From NCBI RefSeq assembly GCF_011617705.1, contig NZ_CP050154.1, positions 1,922,001 to 1,986,000 of the forward strand: a stretch of DNA of 64,000 nt, read 5' to 3'. Both the position numbers and the translations under genes were made by a program. This DNA is from Brevibacterium limosum (lineage in GTDB: Bacteria; Actinomycetota; Actinomycetes; Actinomycetales; Brevibacteriaceae). Each line of letters opens with the position of its first letter. Position 1 is the stretch's first letter. The notes under the pieces are model-generated. The model did no database searches. It was not told the DNA's origin and saw nothing but the letters and a program-made list of their open reading frames with translations. Shown in pieces: positions 26,401-34,019 of this stretch.

Positions 26401-28112
26401 AGGGCGCCAAGCCCGGTGAGGGCGGTCAGCTGCCGGGGGAGAAGGTGTACCCGTGGATCGCGAAGACCCGCCACGCCACCCCCGGAGTCGGACTCATCTC
26501 ACCGCCTCCGCACCATGACATCTACTCCATCGAAGACCTCGCCCAGCTCATCCACGACCTCGGCCGGGCCAATGCGGCCGCGCGTGTCCACGTCAAACTC
26601 GTCTCCGGGATCGGGGTCGGGACGGTGGCCGCGGGAGTGGCGAAGGCCGGAGCCGACGTCGTGCTCATCTCCGGCCACGACGGAGGAACGGGCGCCAGTC
26701 CGCTGAACTCGCTCAAACACGCGGGCACCCCGTGGGAGCTGGGACTGGCCGAAGCCCAGCAGACGCTCGTGCTCAACGGTCTGCGCGAACGCATCAGCGT
26801 CCAGGTGGACGGGCAGCTGAAGACCGGGCGCGACGTCATCATCGCCGCCCTGCTCGGGGCCGAAGAGTTCGGATTCGCCACCACCGCCCTCGTCGTCTCG
26901 GGATGCATCATGATGCGCGTGTGCCATCAGGACACCTGCCCGGTCGGTGTGGCCACACAGAACCCGAAGCTGCGCGAACGGTTCCACGGCCAAGCCGACC
27001 ATGTCGTGAACTTCTTCACCTTCATCGCCGAGGAGGTCCGCAGCTACCTCGCCCAGCTGGGGCTGCGCAGCCTCGACGAAGCGATCGGAGCGGTCGAACG
27101 TCTGCGCATCGACGCGGACCGGGCGGCCGCCTCGGGACTGGATCTGGACCTGACCCCGATCCTCACCGTCCCGACCGACCTCCACGGCAGTCCCGCCTCG
27201 GCGAGGGTGAGCGATCCGCGCACCCCACGCGACTTCGCAGACGAACTCGACGAGCGCCTGCTCGAGCAGGCCGGAGCCGACCTCAACGCGGGAGCCCCGG
27301 TGCACCTGAGCGCGAAGGTGGCGAACACGGACCGGTCGGTCGGCACTCTGCTCGGGCACCGGGTGACCCAGGCCCACGGCGGGGACGGTCTGCCGGCGGG
27401 AACCGTGCGCGTGTGCCTCGTCGGGACTTCCGGCCAATCCCTCGGCGCGTTCCTGCCGCGGGGGGTGAGCATCGATCTGCGCGGAGACGCCAACGACTAC
27501 GTCGGGAAGGGGCTGTCGGGAGGCACGATCAGCATCGCACCCCGCCCGGAGAACCCCACCCGGCCAGAACACAACGTCATCGCCGGAAACGTCATCGGCT
27601 ACGGGGCGACATCCGGGTCGATGTTCCTGTCCGGGATGGTCGGGGAGAGATTCCTCGTGCGCAATTCCGGGGTCGAGGCCGTCGTCGAAGGCATCGGCGA
27701 CCACGGACTGGAGTACATGACCGGGGGAGTGGCGGTCATCCTCGGAACCACCGGACGCAACTTCGCGGCCGGAATGTCCGGGGGAACCGCATTCGTGCTC
27801 GACTTCAATCCCAGTCGCCTCAACCCGAAGGAACGGGCCGCAGGCGTCTTCCGATTCGGCGGCATCGGAGACTCCGACGCCCCGGTGCTGCAGAGGCTGC
27901 TGGCCGACCACGTCGCGGCCACCGGATCCCCGCTGGCCGGCGAACTGCTGGCGGGCCTCGACCGGGGCCAGGACATCCTGTCCCGCTTCACCAAGATCAT
28001 CCCCGTCGCCTACGCACGGGTCAAAGACATCCAGGACGAGATCGCGAACAGCGGCGAAGCCACTGACTCCGAACAGACCTGGCAGACCATTCTGGAGGCC
28101 GCTCATGGCTGA
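23418..28112 (+). CDS. gltB: Glutamate synthase (NADPH) large subunit
   Basis: GltB transfers the glutamine amide to 2-oxoglutarate to give two glutamates. At 1,564 residues it is full length. A 29-residue propeptide precedes the catalytic Cys30 of the Ntn amidotransferase domain (EHDACGLALIARYRGG). The FMN-binding synthase domain contains GAMSYGSLSAEAHE, GGKSNTGEGGED, KMAQGAKPGEGGQLPGEKV and SGHDGGTGASP. The 3Fe-4S cluster cysteines are in CIMMRVCHQDTCPVGVATQ. The C-terminal beta-helix has GNVIGYGATSGSMFLSGMVG. ATG 23418 has GAGAAGG upstream. It overlaps gltD by eight bases. Confidence 0.97.
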   Translation: MNHSAQPTLNTTAPPGRIGLYDPALEHDACGLALIARYRGGADHAVITQALDALRRLEHRGGIGSDDGTGDGAGLTIQIPHDYFAARLAESGISLPTPGTYAMGIGFFAQDYATDLNAVTAPLTSETQPDFSREDVGKDQDALVSRTAAEEGLQVLHVEPVAVDPGVLGRIAAETMPSMRYVFFGLSAEHPARDENDLARRAFIVRKRLDHAGLYFPSLSPTTLTFKGMLSTAQLDRFFTELGDERLTSAIALVHSRFSTNTFPSWQLAQPFGTIAHNGEINTVRGNRNWMQARESALASDLLQSPVADTDKRLERIAPIIPAGSSDSASFNSVLELMVASGRSLPQAMLMMIPEAWENNPAMSEERRAFYEYHSLLMEPWDGPACVAFTDGRLAGAVLDRNGLRPARYIMTEDTVVLASEAGVVDLPEAEVTARGRLTPGRMFLVDVEAGRIISDTEIKNSLATEHPYREWVEASATRLGELPTRVHVSHPSSSVRRRQRTFGYTEEELRMLIAPMAETGAEPLGAMGSDTAIAALSTRPRLLFDHFHQNFAQVTNPPLDSIREDIVTSMSAGIGREGNLLCSTQPDSAHILLERPVIDNDELTAIAHLAGHHLGEGITRPSVTLSGLYPVGAGEDAMTRRLADLCAEASAAVSDGAVFLILTDRESNSEYAPIPSLLLTSALHHHLVRERTRTRVSIIVEAGDVREVHHAATLVSFGASAVNPYLLMESAEDLVKSERIRGISAEAAVANVLTALNKGLLKIMSKMGISTVQSYHGAQTFEALGLAESVIDEHFTSTPHQLGGKTLDDIADETTARHADAYREDHPRPAHRNLLVGGEYQWRREGPGHLFNPETIFKLQHSTATGRFDIFRQYTRAVDEQSAELMTLRGLFDLVPTESGPIDVSEVEPAEAIMRRFSTGAMSYGSLSAEAHETLAIAMNRIGGKSNTGEGGEDAERLLDPQRRSAIKQIASGRFGVTSHYLTAADDLQIKMAQGAKPGEGGQLPGEKVYPWIAKTRHATPGVGLISPPPHHDIYSIEDLAQLIHDLGRANAAARVHVKLVSGIGVGTVAAGVAKAGADVVLISGHDGGTGASPLNSLKHAGTPWELGLAEAQQTLVLNGLRERISVQVDGQLKTGRDVIIAALLGAEEFGFATTALVVSGCIMMRVCHQDTCPVGVATQNPKLRERFHGQADHVVNFFTFIAEEVRSYLAQLGLRSLDEAIGAVERLRIDADRAAASGLDLDLTPILTVPTDLHGSPASARVSDPRTPRDFADELDERLLEQAGADLNAGAPVHLSAKVANTDRSVGTLLGHRVTQAHGGDGLPAGTVRVCLVGTSGQSLGAFLPRGVSIDLRGDANDYVGKGLSGGTISIAPRPENPTRPEHNVIAGNVIGYGATSGSMFLSGMVGERFLVRNSGVEAVVEGIGDHGLEYMTGGVAVILGTTGRNFAAGMSGGTAFVLDFNPSRLNPKERAAGVFRFGGIGDSDAPVLQRLLADHVAATGSPLAGELLAGLDRGQDILSRFTKIIPVAYARVKDIQDEIANSGEATDSEQTWQTILEAAHG

Positions 28113-29562
28113 TCCGCGAGGATTCCTCACCACCACCGAACGCGAACTCCCTGCCCGCAGGCCCGTGCCGCTCCGGCTGATGGACTTCTCGGAGGTCTAC
28201 GAGAAGGGCGACTCCGCACAGCTGCGCCGACAGGCCTCTCGCTGCATGGACTGCGGTGTGCCCTTCTGCCACCAAGGATGCCCCCTGGGCAACCTGATCC
28301 CGGAGTTCAACGACGCCATGTACCGCGGGGAGCTGGCGCGCGCCGTGGAGCTGCTGCATGCGACGAACAACTTCCCCGAATTCACCGGTCGGGCCTGCCC
28401 GGCCCCCTGTGAGAGCGCCTGCGTGCTCGGCATCAACCAACCCGCCGTGACGATCAAACAGGTCGAAGTCTCCATCGTCGACGACGGATTCGCCGCCGGA
28501 CTCATCACCCCCGTCGTCCCCGACCGGATCACCGGTCACACCGTCGCCGTCATCGGCTCCGGACCGGCCGGGCTCGCCGCCGCCCAACAGCTGACCCGAG
28601 CCGGACACACCGTCGTCGTCTTCGAACGCGAGGACCGCCTCGGCGGACTGCTGCGCTACGGGATCCCGGACTTCAAACTCGAGAAGCACCATATCGACCG
28701 CCGACTGACCCAGATGCGTGCCGAGGGGACCCGGTTCGAGACCGGCGTCGAGATCGGCCGCGATATCGACTTCGCCGCACTGCAGACTCGCTTCGATGCG
28801 GTGCTGGTGGCCACCGGAGCCACTGTGCCCCGCGAGATGGACCTGCCGGGACGCGGACTCGACGGCATCGAATTCGCGATGGACTACCTCGTGCCGTCCA
28901 ACCGGGCACAGGCGGCAGACGGAACCCCGGGCGCAGACCCGGCACAGCTCATCGATGCGGCCGGGAAACACGTCATCATCATCGGCGGAGGAGACACCGG
29001 CGCCGACTGCCTGGGCACCGCTCTGCGCCACGGCGCCGCCTCGGTGACAACCCTGGCCATCGGCAGTCAGCCGCCGCTCGAGCGCGGTGCGGACTCACCG
29101 TGGCCGACGGTGCCGCGGATCTTCGAGGTCCAATCCTCACACGAAGAAGGCGGCACCAGACGCTATCTGGCATCGACGACGCGGTTCGTCGGAGACGATT
29201 CAGGCCGGGTGTGCGGAATCGAGGTCGCGCAGACGCAGTTCGTCGACGGCCGCCGCATCCCGACACCGGGCACCGAACACGTCATCCCCGCCGATCTCGT
29301 GCTGCTCGCCCTCGGATTCAGCGGCCCGGAGACAGCGGCGATCGACCTCGAAGCCGCGGCTAAGGGCGGGTTCTCTCGAGACGAGGACTATTCCGCGCGT
29401 CCGGGCGTCTTCGTCGCCGGCGATGCCGGGCGCGGACAGTCGCTCATCGTCTGGGCCATTGCCGAAGGACGTGCCGCAGCCGCCGAGGTCGACCGGTTCC
29501 TCACCGGGTCGACCCGGCTGCCGGCGCCCGTGCGACCCACCGACGACGGGTTCAAATGTTAA
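28105..29562 (+). CDS. gltD: Glutamate synthase small subunit
   Basis: GltD oxidises NADPH and passes electrons through FAD and Fe-S clusters to GltB. The 485-residue protein has the N-terminal cysteine sets for two 4Fe-4S clusters (RCMDCGVPFCHQGCPLGN and RACPAPCESACVLGIN). The FAD-binding GSGPAGLAAAQQL follows near residue 152, then the NADPH-binding IGGGDTGADCLGTALRHGA near 293 and the second FAD block FVAGDAGRGQSLIVWAIAEGR. Its ATG lies inside the gltB 3' end, so the subunits are coupled. A strong hairpin follows within 30 bases. Confidence 0.97.
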   Translation: MADPRGFLTTTERELPARRPVPLRLMDFSEVYEKGDSAQLRRQASRCMDCGVPFCHQGCPLGNLIPEFNDAMYRGELARAVELLHATNNFPEFTGRACPAPCESACVLGINQPAVTIKQVEVSIVDDGFAAGLITPVVPDRITGHTVAVIGSGPAGLAAAQQLTRAGHTVVVFEREDRLGGLLRYGIPDFKLEKHHIDRRLTQMRAEGTRFETGVEIGRDIDFAALQTRFDAVLVATGATVPREMDLPGRGLDGIEFAMDYLVPSNRAQAADGTPGADPAQLIDAAGKHVIIIGGGDTGADCLGTALRHGAASVTTLAIGSQPPLERGADSPWPTVPRIFEVQSSHEEGGTRRYLASTTRFVGDDSGRVCGIEVAQTQFVDGRRIPTPGTEHVIPADLVLLALGFSGPETAAIDLEAAAKGGFSRDEDYSARPGVFVAGDAGRGQSLIVWAIAEGRAAAAEVDRFLTGSTRLPAPVRPTDDGFKC

Positions 29563-29590
29563 GATAGTGCATGTCAGAAAATGAGAAGAG

Positions 29591-29629
29591 GCGGTGGTGC
29601 GGCACAGCGAAGTGCCGCACCCACACCGC
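29591..29629 (+). terminator. Strong hairpin between gltD and pyk
   Basis: A 9-bp stem, GTGCGGCAC (29597-29605) with GTGCCGCAC (29612-29620), is extended by GCGGTG (29591-29596) pairing with CACCGC (29624-29629) across a three-base bulge. It lies 28 bases after gltD and ends 47 bases before the pyk -10. No T-tract follows. It most likely terminates gltBD. Confidence 0.65.
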
Positions 29630-29675
29630 CCGTGACCAGCGCAGAGCGGTGGCAGCCGTCCGCTGAGACTTTAGG

Positions 29676-29688
29676 TAGGGTGGAGCGT
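29676..29688 (+). promoter_or_regulatory. Leaderless promoter for pyk
   Basis: TAGGGT at 29676-29681 is followed by seven bases and ATG 29689, fixing the pyk start. An in-frame ATG at 29581 would place this promoter and the gltD hairpin inside the coding region. Confidence 0.7.
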
Positions 29689-31236
29689 ATGAGGCGTGCA
29701 AAGATAGTCGCAACTTTAGGTCCGAACCAGAACTCCTATGAAGAGATCCGCGAGCTCGTCGATGAAGGCGTCGATGTCGCCCGATTCAATCTGAGCCACG
29801 GCAGACGAGAAGAGCACGAAGAGAAGTTCGCTTGGGTCCGCCAGGCCGCCCTCGACACCGGACGGCCCGTCGCCGCCCTCCTCGACCTCCAGGGGCCGAA
29901 GATCCGCGTGGGCACTTTCGCGGACGGCAAGGAAGAGCTAGTCGAAGGTGCCGCCTTCACCATCACCAGCCGTGACGTCCCCGGCACCGCAGAACTCGTG
30001 AGCACGACACTGCCGACCCTGGCGGAAGACGTCTCCGTGGGTGATCCGCTGCTCATCGACGACGGTCGCCTGCGCCTGCGCGCCACCGAGGTGACCGCCA
30101 CCGACGTGGTCACCGAGGTCGAGATCGGCGGAACCATCTCCAACCACAAGGGCATCAACCTCCCCGGAGTGCCGGTGTCCGTCCCCGCTCTGTCCGAGAA
30201 GGACATCGACGACCTGAGATGGGGTCTGCAGCTCGGCTTCGACTGGGTCGCCCTGTCCTTCGTCCGCAGCCCGGAGGACATGAATGACGTGCGGGCGGTC
30301 ATGGACGAGGTCGGAATCACCGCCCCCGTCATCGCCAAGCTCGAGAAGCCGCAGGCAGTCAACCAGCTCGACGAGGTCATCGACGCCTTCGACGGAATCA
30401 TGGTCGCCCGCGGCGACCTCGGCGTCGAACTGCCGCTCGAGCAGGTGCCGATCGTGCAGAAGCGGGCGATCGAGATCGCCCGCCAGCAGGCCAAGCCCGT
30501 CATCGTGGCCACGCAGATGCTCGAGACGATGATCGATGCACCGCGGCCAACGCGCGCCGAAGCCAGCGACTGTGCAAACGCCGTCCTCGACGGTGCCGAT
30601 GCACTCATGCTCTCCGGGGAGACCTCGGTGGGCGCTCACTGGGTCGAGGCGATCAGGACGATGAGCCGGATCATCAGCTCGACCGAGGAGCACGGCCTCG
30701 AGCGGATCCCCGCACTGGGCACCGTCCCGCATACCAAGGGCGGGGCGGTGACCGCGGCAGCCGTGCAGATTGCTCAGCAACTCGATATCGACCTCCTGTG
30801 CACCTTCTCGCAGACCGGCGACTCGGTGCGTCGCATGTCGCGCCTGCGCCCGGCCTGGCCGATCCTCGGATTCACTCCCGACCCGCAGGTGCGCCACCAG
30901 CTGGCACTGACCTGGGGAGTGCACCCGTACCTCGTGAAGACGGTGCGACACACCGACCAGATGGCCCGCCAGGTCGATGCCGTTCTGCTCGCCGACGGCA
31001 CTGCTGCCGAAGGCGATCAGAGCATCCTCGTGGCCGGTTCGCCTCCCGGAATCCCCGGATCGACGAACGCCCTGCGCATCCACACCATCGGTGATGCCGC
31101 GAAGGGTGTGACGGCCGCCTACCAGGACTCCTCGGACTCCGAGGAGGATCCGCTGGCCGGATACGGAGTAGTCGCCGAGGCGCCGATCACCCGTGAGGTG
31201 CCGATCGTGCGCGAAGGCCACTCGCCCCGCCACTGA
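29689..31236 (+). CDS. pyk: Pyruvate kinase
   Basis: Pyk converts phosphoenolpyruvate and ADP to pyruvate and ATP. The protein from ATG 29689 has 515 residues, about 40 more than usual, because of an acidic, probably disordered tail (DSSDSEEDPLAGYG onward). Family marks are MRRAKIVATLGPNQNS, VARFNLSHG, LLDLQGPKIRVG, the catalytic Lys in APVIAKLEKPQAVNQLDE, MVARGDLGVELP and ATQMLETMIDAPRPTRAE. Start choice rests on the conserved RRAKIVATLGP opening and the leaderless-type promoter directly upstream. A 13-bp terminator stem follows the stop. Confidence 0.96.
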   Translation: MRRAKIVATLGPNQNSYEEIRELVDEGVDVARFNLSHGRREEHEEKFAWVRQAALDTGRPVAALLDLQGPKIRVGTFADGKEELVEGAAFTITSRDVPGTAELVSTTLPTLAEDVSVGDPLLIDDGRLRLRATEVTATDVVTEVEIGGTISNHKGINLPGVPVSVPALSEKDIDDLRWGLQLGFDWVALSFVRSPEDMNDVRAVMDEVGITAPVIAKLEKPQAVNQLDEVIDAFDGIMVARGDLGVELPLEQVPIVQKRAIEIARQQAKPVIVATQMLETMIDAPRPTRAEASDCANAVLDGADALMLSGETSVGAHWVEAIRTMSRIISSTEEHGLERIPALGTVPHTKGGAVTAAAVQIAQQLDIDLLCTFSQTGDSVRRMSRLRPAWPILGFTPDPQVRHQLALTWGVHPYLVKTVRHTDQMARQVDAVLLADGTAAEGDQSILVAGSPPGIPGSTNALRIHTIGDAAKGVTAAYQDSSDSEEDPLAGYGVVAEAPITREVPIVREGHSPRH

Positions 31237-31249
31237 CCACATGCCGAAA

Positions 31250-31294
31250 CGCCGGCGGCGTCCGCCCCTGTCACAGGAGCAGACGCCGCCGGCG
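31250..31294 (+). terminator. Terminator hairpin after pyk
   Basis: CGCCGGCGGCGTC (31250-31262) pairs perfectly with 31282-31294. The 19-base loop contains a smaller hairpin (CCTG with CAGG). It lies 13 bases after the pyk stop. Confidence 0.8.
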
Positions 31295-31352
31295 TCGTCG
31301 TGTCGCGAGATCGAGCGCCTCGAGACCGTGTGTCGGCAGGCCGTGTGACGCT

Positions 31353-31450
31353 GGAATCCCGACTGCCTCCGGAATCCCGTCTGCGATGCAAGTCACATCG
31401 AATCACGGAATATCGCAGATTGCTCAACAGTTGTGCTCTCTGTTGCTCAA
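31353..31450 (+). repeat. Short direct and inverted repeats upstream of the symporter
   Basis: GGAATCCCG(A/T)CTGC occurs at 31353-31366 and 31371-31384. TCTGCGAT (31380-31387) is the inverse of ATCGCAGA (31412-31419). TTGCTCAA occurs at 31420-31427 and 31443-31450, 23 bp apart, about two helical turns. They fill the 260-base gap between pyk and the transporter and could be regulator binding sites. The rest of the gap holds no other gene that I can see. Confidence 0.5.
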
Positions 31451-31496
31451 TCCTCCCTGCGGATCTCAGGGGAGGTCCCGCTAGGAGAGGAAAACA

Positions 31497-32948
31497 ATGA
31501 GACTGCCCGCCTGGAGCAAGTCCTTCGGAGTGCAGGTGACCATCGCACTCATCGCCGGTGTCATCCTCGGGCTCATCGCCCGATCATGGGGACCGGTCAG
31601 CGACACCACGGACAACTGGCTCGGCCAGACCCTGGACACCATCGGCTCGTCGTACGTCACCCTGCTCAAGGCCGCAGTCGTACCGCTGGTCATCACCGCG
31701 ATCATCGCGAGCATCGGCAACCTGCGCAAGGTCACCAATGCCGCCAGGCTCGCCATGTCGACCCTGCTGTGGTTCGCCCTCACCGCCCTCATCGCTGTCG
31801 TCCTCGGACTCATCATCGGCGTCGTCATGCAGCCCGGCGCCCATGCCGACGCCGCTTCGCTCAGCGCCGGTGCGCCCGATTCTCAGGGCAGCTGGCTCGG
31901 CTTCCTCACCGGACTGGTCCCGGTGAACTTCCTCGGACTCGAGGTCGCCACCTCACCGGATGATGCCGGAGGCTTGACCTCCGAGGTCAACTTCAACATC
32001 CTCCAGCTCATCATCGTCTCCGGAGCCATCGGCATCGCAGCGGTCAAGGTCGGCAAGGCCGCAGAACCGTTCCTCCAGTTCACCGAGGCGGCTCTGGCCG
32101 TAGTCCAGAAGGTCGTCTGGTGGATCGTGCGCATCGCCCCGATCGGCACGCTCGGCCTCATCGGCAACGCCGTGAATTCCTACGGCTGGTCCACGATGGG
32201 ATCGCTGCTGTGGTTCGTCGTCGCCGTCTACATCGGGCTCGCGATCGTGTTCTTCATCGTCTACCCGGCCCTGGCCCGAGCCAACGGACTGTCCGTGCGC
32301 CAGTACTTCTCCGGCGTCTGGCCGGCCACCCAGATGGGCTTCGTCTCCCGGTCCTCGATCGGCACCATGCCGGTGACGCAGAAGGTCGCCACTGACAACT
32401 TCGGCGTGCCCCACTCCTACGCCGCCTTCGCCGTGCCCTTCGGTGCGACGACGAAGATGGACGGCTGCGCGGCGATCTACCCGGCGATCGCAGCGGTGTT
32501 CGTCGCACAGTTCTTCGGCATCGATCTCTCCCTGATCCAGTATCTGCTCATCATCTTCGTCGCCGTCATCGGTTCGGCCGCCACGGCCGGTACGACCGGT
32601 GCGACCGTGATGCTCACCCTGACCCTGTCGACCCTGGGCCTGCCGCTCGAGGGTGTGGGTCTGCTGCTGGCCATCGAGCCGATCGTCGACATGGGCCGCA
32701 CCGCGCTCAACGTCTCCGGTCAGGCGCTCGTCCCTGCCATTGTGGCCAAACGGCATGAGATCCTGGACGTCGAACGCTTTGATGCGCCGCGCGTCAACGG
32801 CTACGTTCCGCTCGCGGAGGAGGCAGATGTCGACGAGACCCGCACCGAGGATGCCGGATCCCGAGAAACCGCACCCGCAGACGCGATCTCTTCGGAACCC
32901 GCGCAAGCGAATGCCGGAGAGGCCGTCAGCGGAGCACAGCGGGACTGA
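31497..32948 (+). CDS. Dicarboxylate/amino acid:cation symporter (DAACS family)
   Basis: This 483-residue protein belongs to the GltP/DctA/GltT family, which couples uptake of glutamate, aspartate or C4-dicarboxylates to Na+ or H+. It shows the hydrophobic N-terminal helices, SSYVTLLKAAVVPLVITAIIASIGN in TM2, the serine-containing re-entrant loop SRSSIGTMPVTQ, the TM7 motif as PFGATTKMDGCAAIYP (usually NMDGT) and EPIVDMGRTALNVSGQ in TM8. The substrate Arg of glutamate transporters lies in this TM8 block. The C-terminal tail is acidic and low complexity. Start ATG 31497 has AGGAGAGG upstream. Confidence 0.9.
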   Translation: MRLPAWSKSFGVQVTIALIAGVILGLIARSWGPVSDTTDNWLGQTLDTIGSSYVTLLKAAVVPLVITAIIASIGNLRKVTNAARLAMSTLLWFALTALIAVVLGLIIGVVMQPGAHADAASLSAGAPDSQGSWLGFLTGLVPVNFLGLEVATSPDDAGGLTSEVNFNILQLIIVSGAIGIAAVKVGKAAEPFLQFTEAALAVVQKVVWWIVRIAPIGTLGLIGNAVNSYGWSTMGSLLWFVVAVYIGLAIVFFIVYPALARANGLSVRQYFSGVWPATQMGFVSRSSIGTMPVTQKVATDNFGVPHSYAAFAVPFGATTKMDGCAAIYPAIAAVFVAQFFGIDLSLIQYLLIIFVAVIGSAATAGTTGATVMLTLTLSTLGLPLEGVGLLLAIEPIVDMGRTALNVSGQALVPAIVAKRHEILDVERFDAPRVNGYVPLAEEADVDETRTEDAGSRETAPADAISSEPAQANAGEAVSGAQRD

Positions 32949-33498
32949 CCTCGCAGCCGCTGACGCACCGTCGGGAGCCGGTGTCGAACTCCTCCCCGCC
33001 GAGGGACTGGCCGAGCACGATGTCCAGCAGGTGACATCGTTGCTCGGCCGCCTCGTCGACGCAGGCGCGGCCCTCGGCTGGGTCACGGCACCCGCGACCG
33101 TCGAGATCGAAGGACTCGTCGAGCGTCTGGCCGCAGGCACGGAAGCCGGTGAGACAGCTGCAGCCATTGCTCGCCGCGGCGACGAGATCACCGGCTTCGC
33201 GTACTGGACCCGGTACTCCCGGCCCACCTTCCGACCCCATGTCGACATCGAAAAGGTCGCGGTCGCCCCTGAGGCTCAAGGCCGAGGCGTGGGGAAGGGA
33301 CTGATGGAGGCGCTCATCCGGGCGGCGCGTCAATACGGCACCGAGGTCATCACCCTCGATCTGCGCGGTGACAATGCGGTGGCCATCGGCCTCTACGAGT
33401 CCCTGGGCTTCACCCGATACGGTCGGCTGCCGGACTTCGTGGCGGTCGGTCGGAAGCGCTTCGATACGCTCCTGTACTCTCTGGACCTCCGCCGCTGA
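32911..33498 (+). CDS. GNAT-family N-acetyltransferase
   Basis: The C-terminal 100 residues form a GNAT fold: VDIEKVAVAPEAQGRGVGKGLMEALI contains the acetyl-CoA pyrophosphate loop (Q/RxxGxG/A as AQGRGVGKG), followed by TLDLRGDNAVAIGLYESLGF. The acceptor is unknown. The start is uncertain: ATG 32911 lies inside the symporter's 3' end (38 bases of overlap) and includes the first beta strand VELLPAEG, so I prefer it. GTG 33031 would remove that strand, and neither has a clear ribosome-binding site. Overlap suggests co-expression with the transporter. Confidence 0.8.
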   Translation: MPERPSAEHSGTDLAAADAPSGAGVELLPAEGLAEHDVQQVTSLLGRLVDAGAALGWVTAPATVEIEGLVERLAAGTEAGETAAAIARRGDEITGFAYWTRYSRPTFRPHVDIEKVAVAPEAQGRGVGKGLMEALIRAARQYGTEVITLDLRGDNAVAIGLYESLGFTRYGRLPDFVAVGRKRFDTLLYSLDLRR

Positions 33499-33586
33499 AT
33501 CGGCCGAATGGCGTGTTTGAGCGGTTTCAGAATTCATATGTGGTGATCTTGATCAGTGCGTATGAACTTTGAACCCGCGGATGCTG

Positions 33587-33617
33587 GCACACCGGGTCGA
33601 TGCACACCGGGTCGATG
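33587..33617 (+). repeat. 15-bp tandem duplication
   Basis: GCACACCGGGTCGAT occurs twice in direct tandem (33587-33601 and 33602-33616), between the acetyltransferase and the tRNA-Leu terminator. The surrounding 200 bases are less GC-rich than the genes and contain no supported ORF. Confidence 0.7.
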
Positions 33618-33663
33618 TGCATAACCCTGGAGTCACTCGCCCATTGGTTCCAGGGGATGCAAG

Positions 33664-33697
33664 AAGGCACTGTCGACATCACGTTCGACAGTGCCTT
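33664..33697 (-). terminator. Terminator of tRNA-Leu
   Basis: A perfect 13-bp stem (33664-33676 with 33685-33697) and an eight-base loop begins seven bases after the tRNA 3' end. On the minus strand it is followed by TTGC after a T-rich stem end (CCTTC). It fits an intrinsic terminator for the tRNA. Confidence 0.8.
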
Positions 33698-33703
33698 CGT
33701 CCG

Positions 33704-33785
33704 TACCGGATGCGGGACTCGAACCCGCACGTCTTTCGACAATGCATTTTGAGTGCACCGCGTCTACCGATTCCGCCAATCCGGC
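33704..33785 (-). tRNA. tRNA-Leu (anticodon CAA)
   Basis: Read on the minus strand the cloverleaf starts GCCGGAT, paired with ATCCGGT at the 3' end plus discriminator A. The D-arm contains TGGCGGAATCGGTAGACGC, typical of leucine. The anticodon stem GTGCA/TGCAT holds the loop CTCAAAA, so the anticodon is CAA and it reads UUG. A class II variable arm (TGTCGAAAGACG) and the T-arm GCGGG-TTCGAGT-CCCGC follow. The 3' CCA is not encoded. A single tRNA, convergent with the acetyltransferase gene. Confidence 0.96.
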
Positions 33786-33828
33786 GCGTCACGAGCAGGC
33801 CCGAGGGGCCGTCTGCGCGACGGGGACG

Positions 33829-33859
33829 ATTCTACTGTGCGCGCGAAGGGATTGCACAA
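33829..33859 (-). promoter_or_regulatory. Promoter of tRNA-Leu
   Basis: On the minus strand, TAGAAT (33834 to 33829) is a -10, with TTGTGC (33859 to 33854) as a -35 candidate 19 bases upstream. Transcription would start near 33822, leaving a leader of about 37 bases before the tRNA. Confidence 0.6.
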
Positions 33860-34007
33860 TCGACGCCGGCCCGACCAGTCTGTGTGCCCGGCCGGGGCCC
33901 GCTCCCGGATCGTCGACAGCGCCCGTCGGTGGCCGTCGTCACCGGGGGTGGCCACCCTCACAGAAGAAACTTGCGGGTCCGCTGGCCACGACGCTGAGCG
34001 CCTGGTC

Positions 34008-34019
34008 TAGACTGGTGAC
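34008..34019 (+). promoter_or_regulatory. Leaderless promoter for pdtaR
   Basis: TAGACT at 34008-34013 is followed by six bases and GTG 34020. No Shine-Dalgarno site is present. The gap of about 230 bases to the tRNA holds both divergent promoters. Confidence 0.65.

Noticed and set aside
29581..29688. N-terminal extension of pyruvate kinase
   Set aside because: Would include the gltD hairpin and the TAGGGT promoter; the conserved protein begins at ATG 29689.
33527..33742. 71-codon minus-strand frame next to tRNA-Leu
   Set aside because: It runs through the tRNA and its terminator hairpin; composition and position make coding use unlikely.
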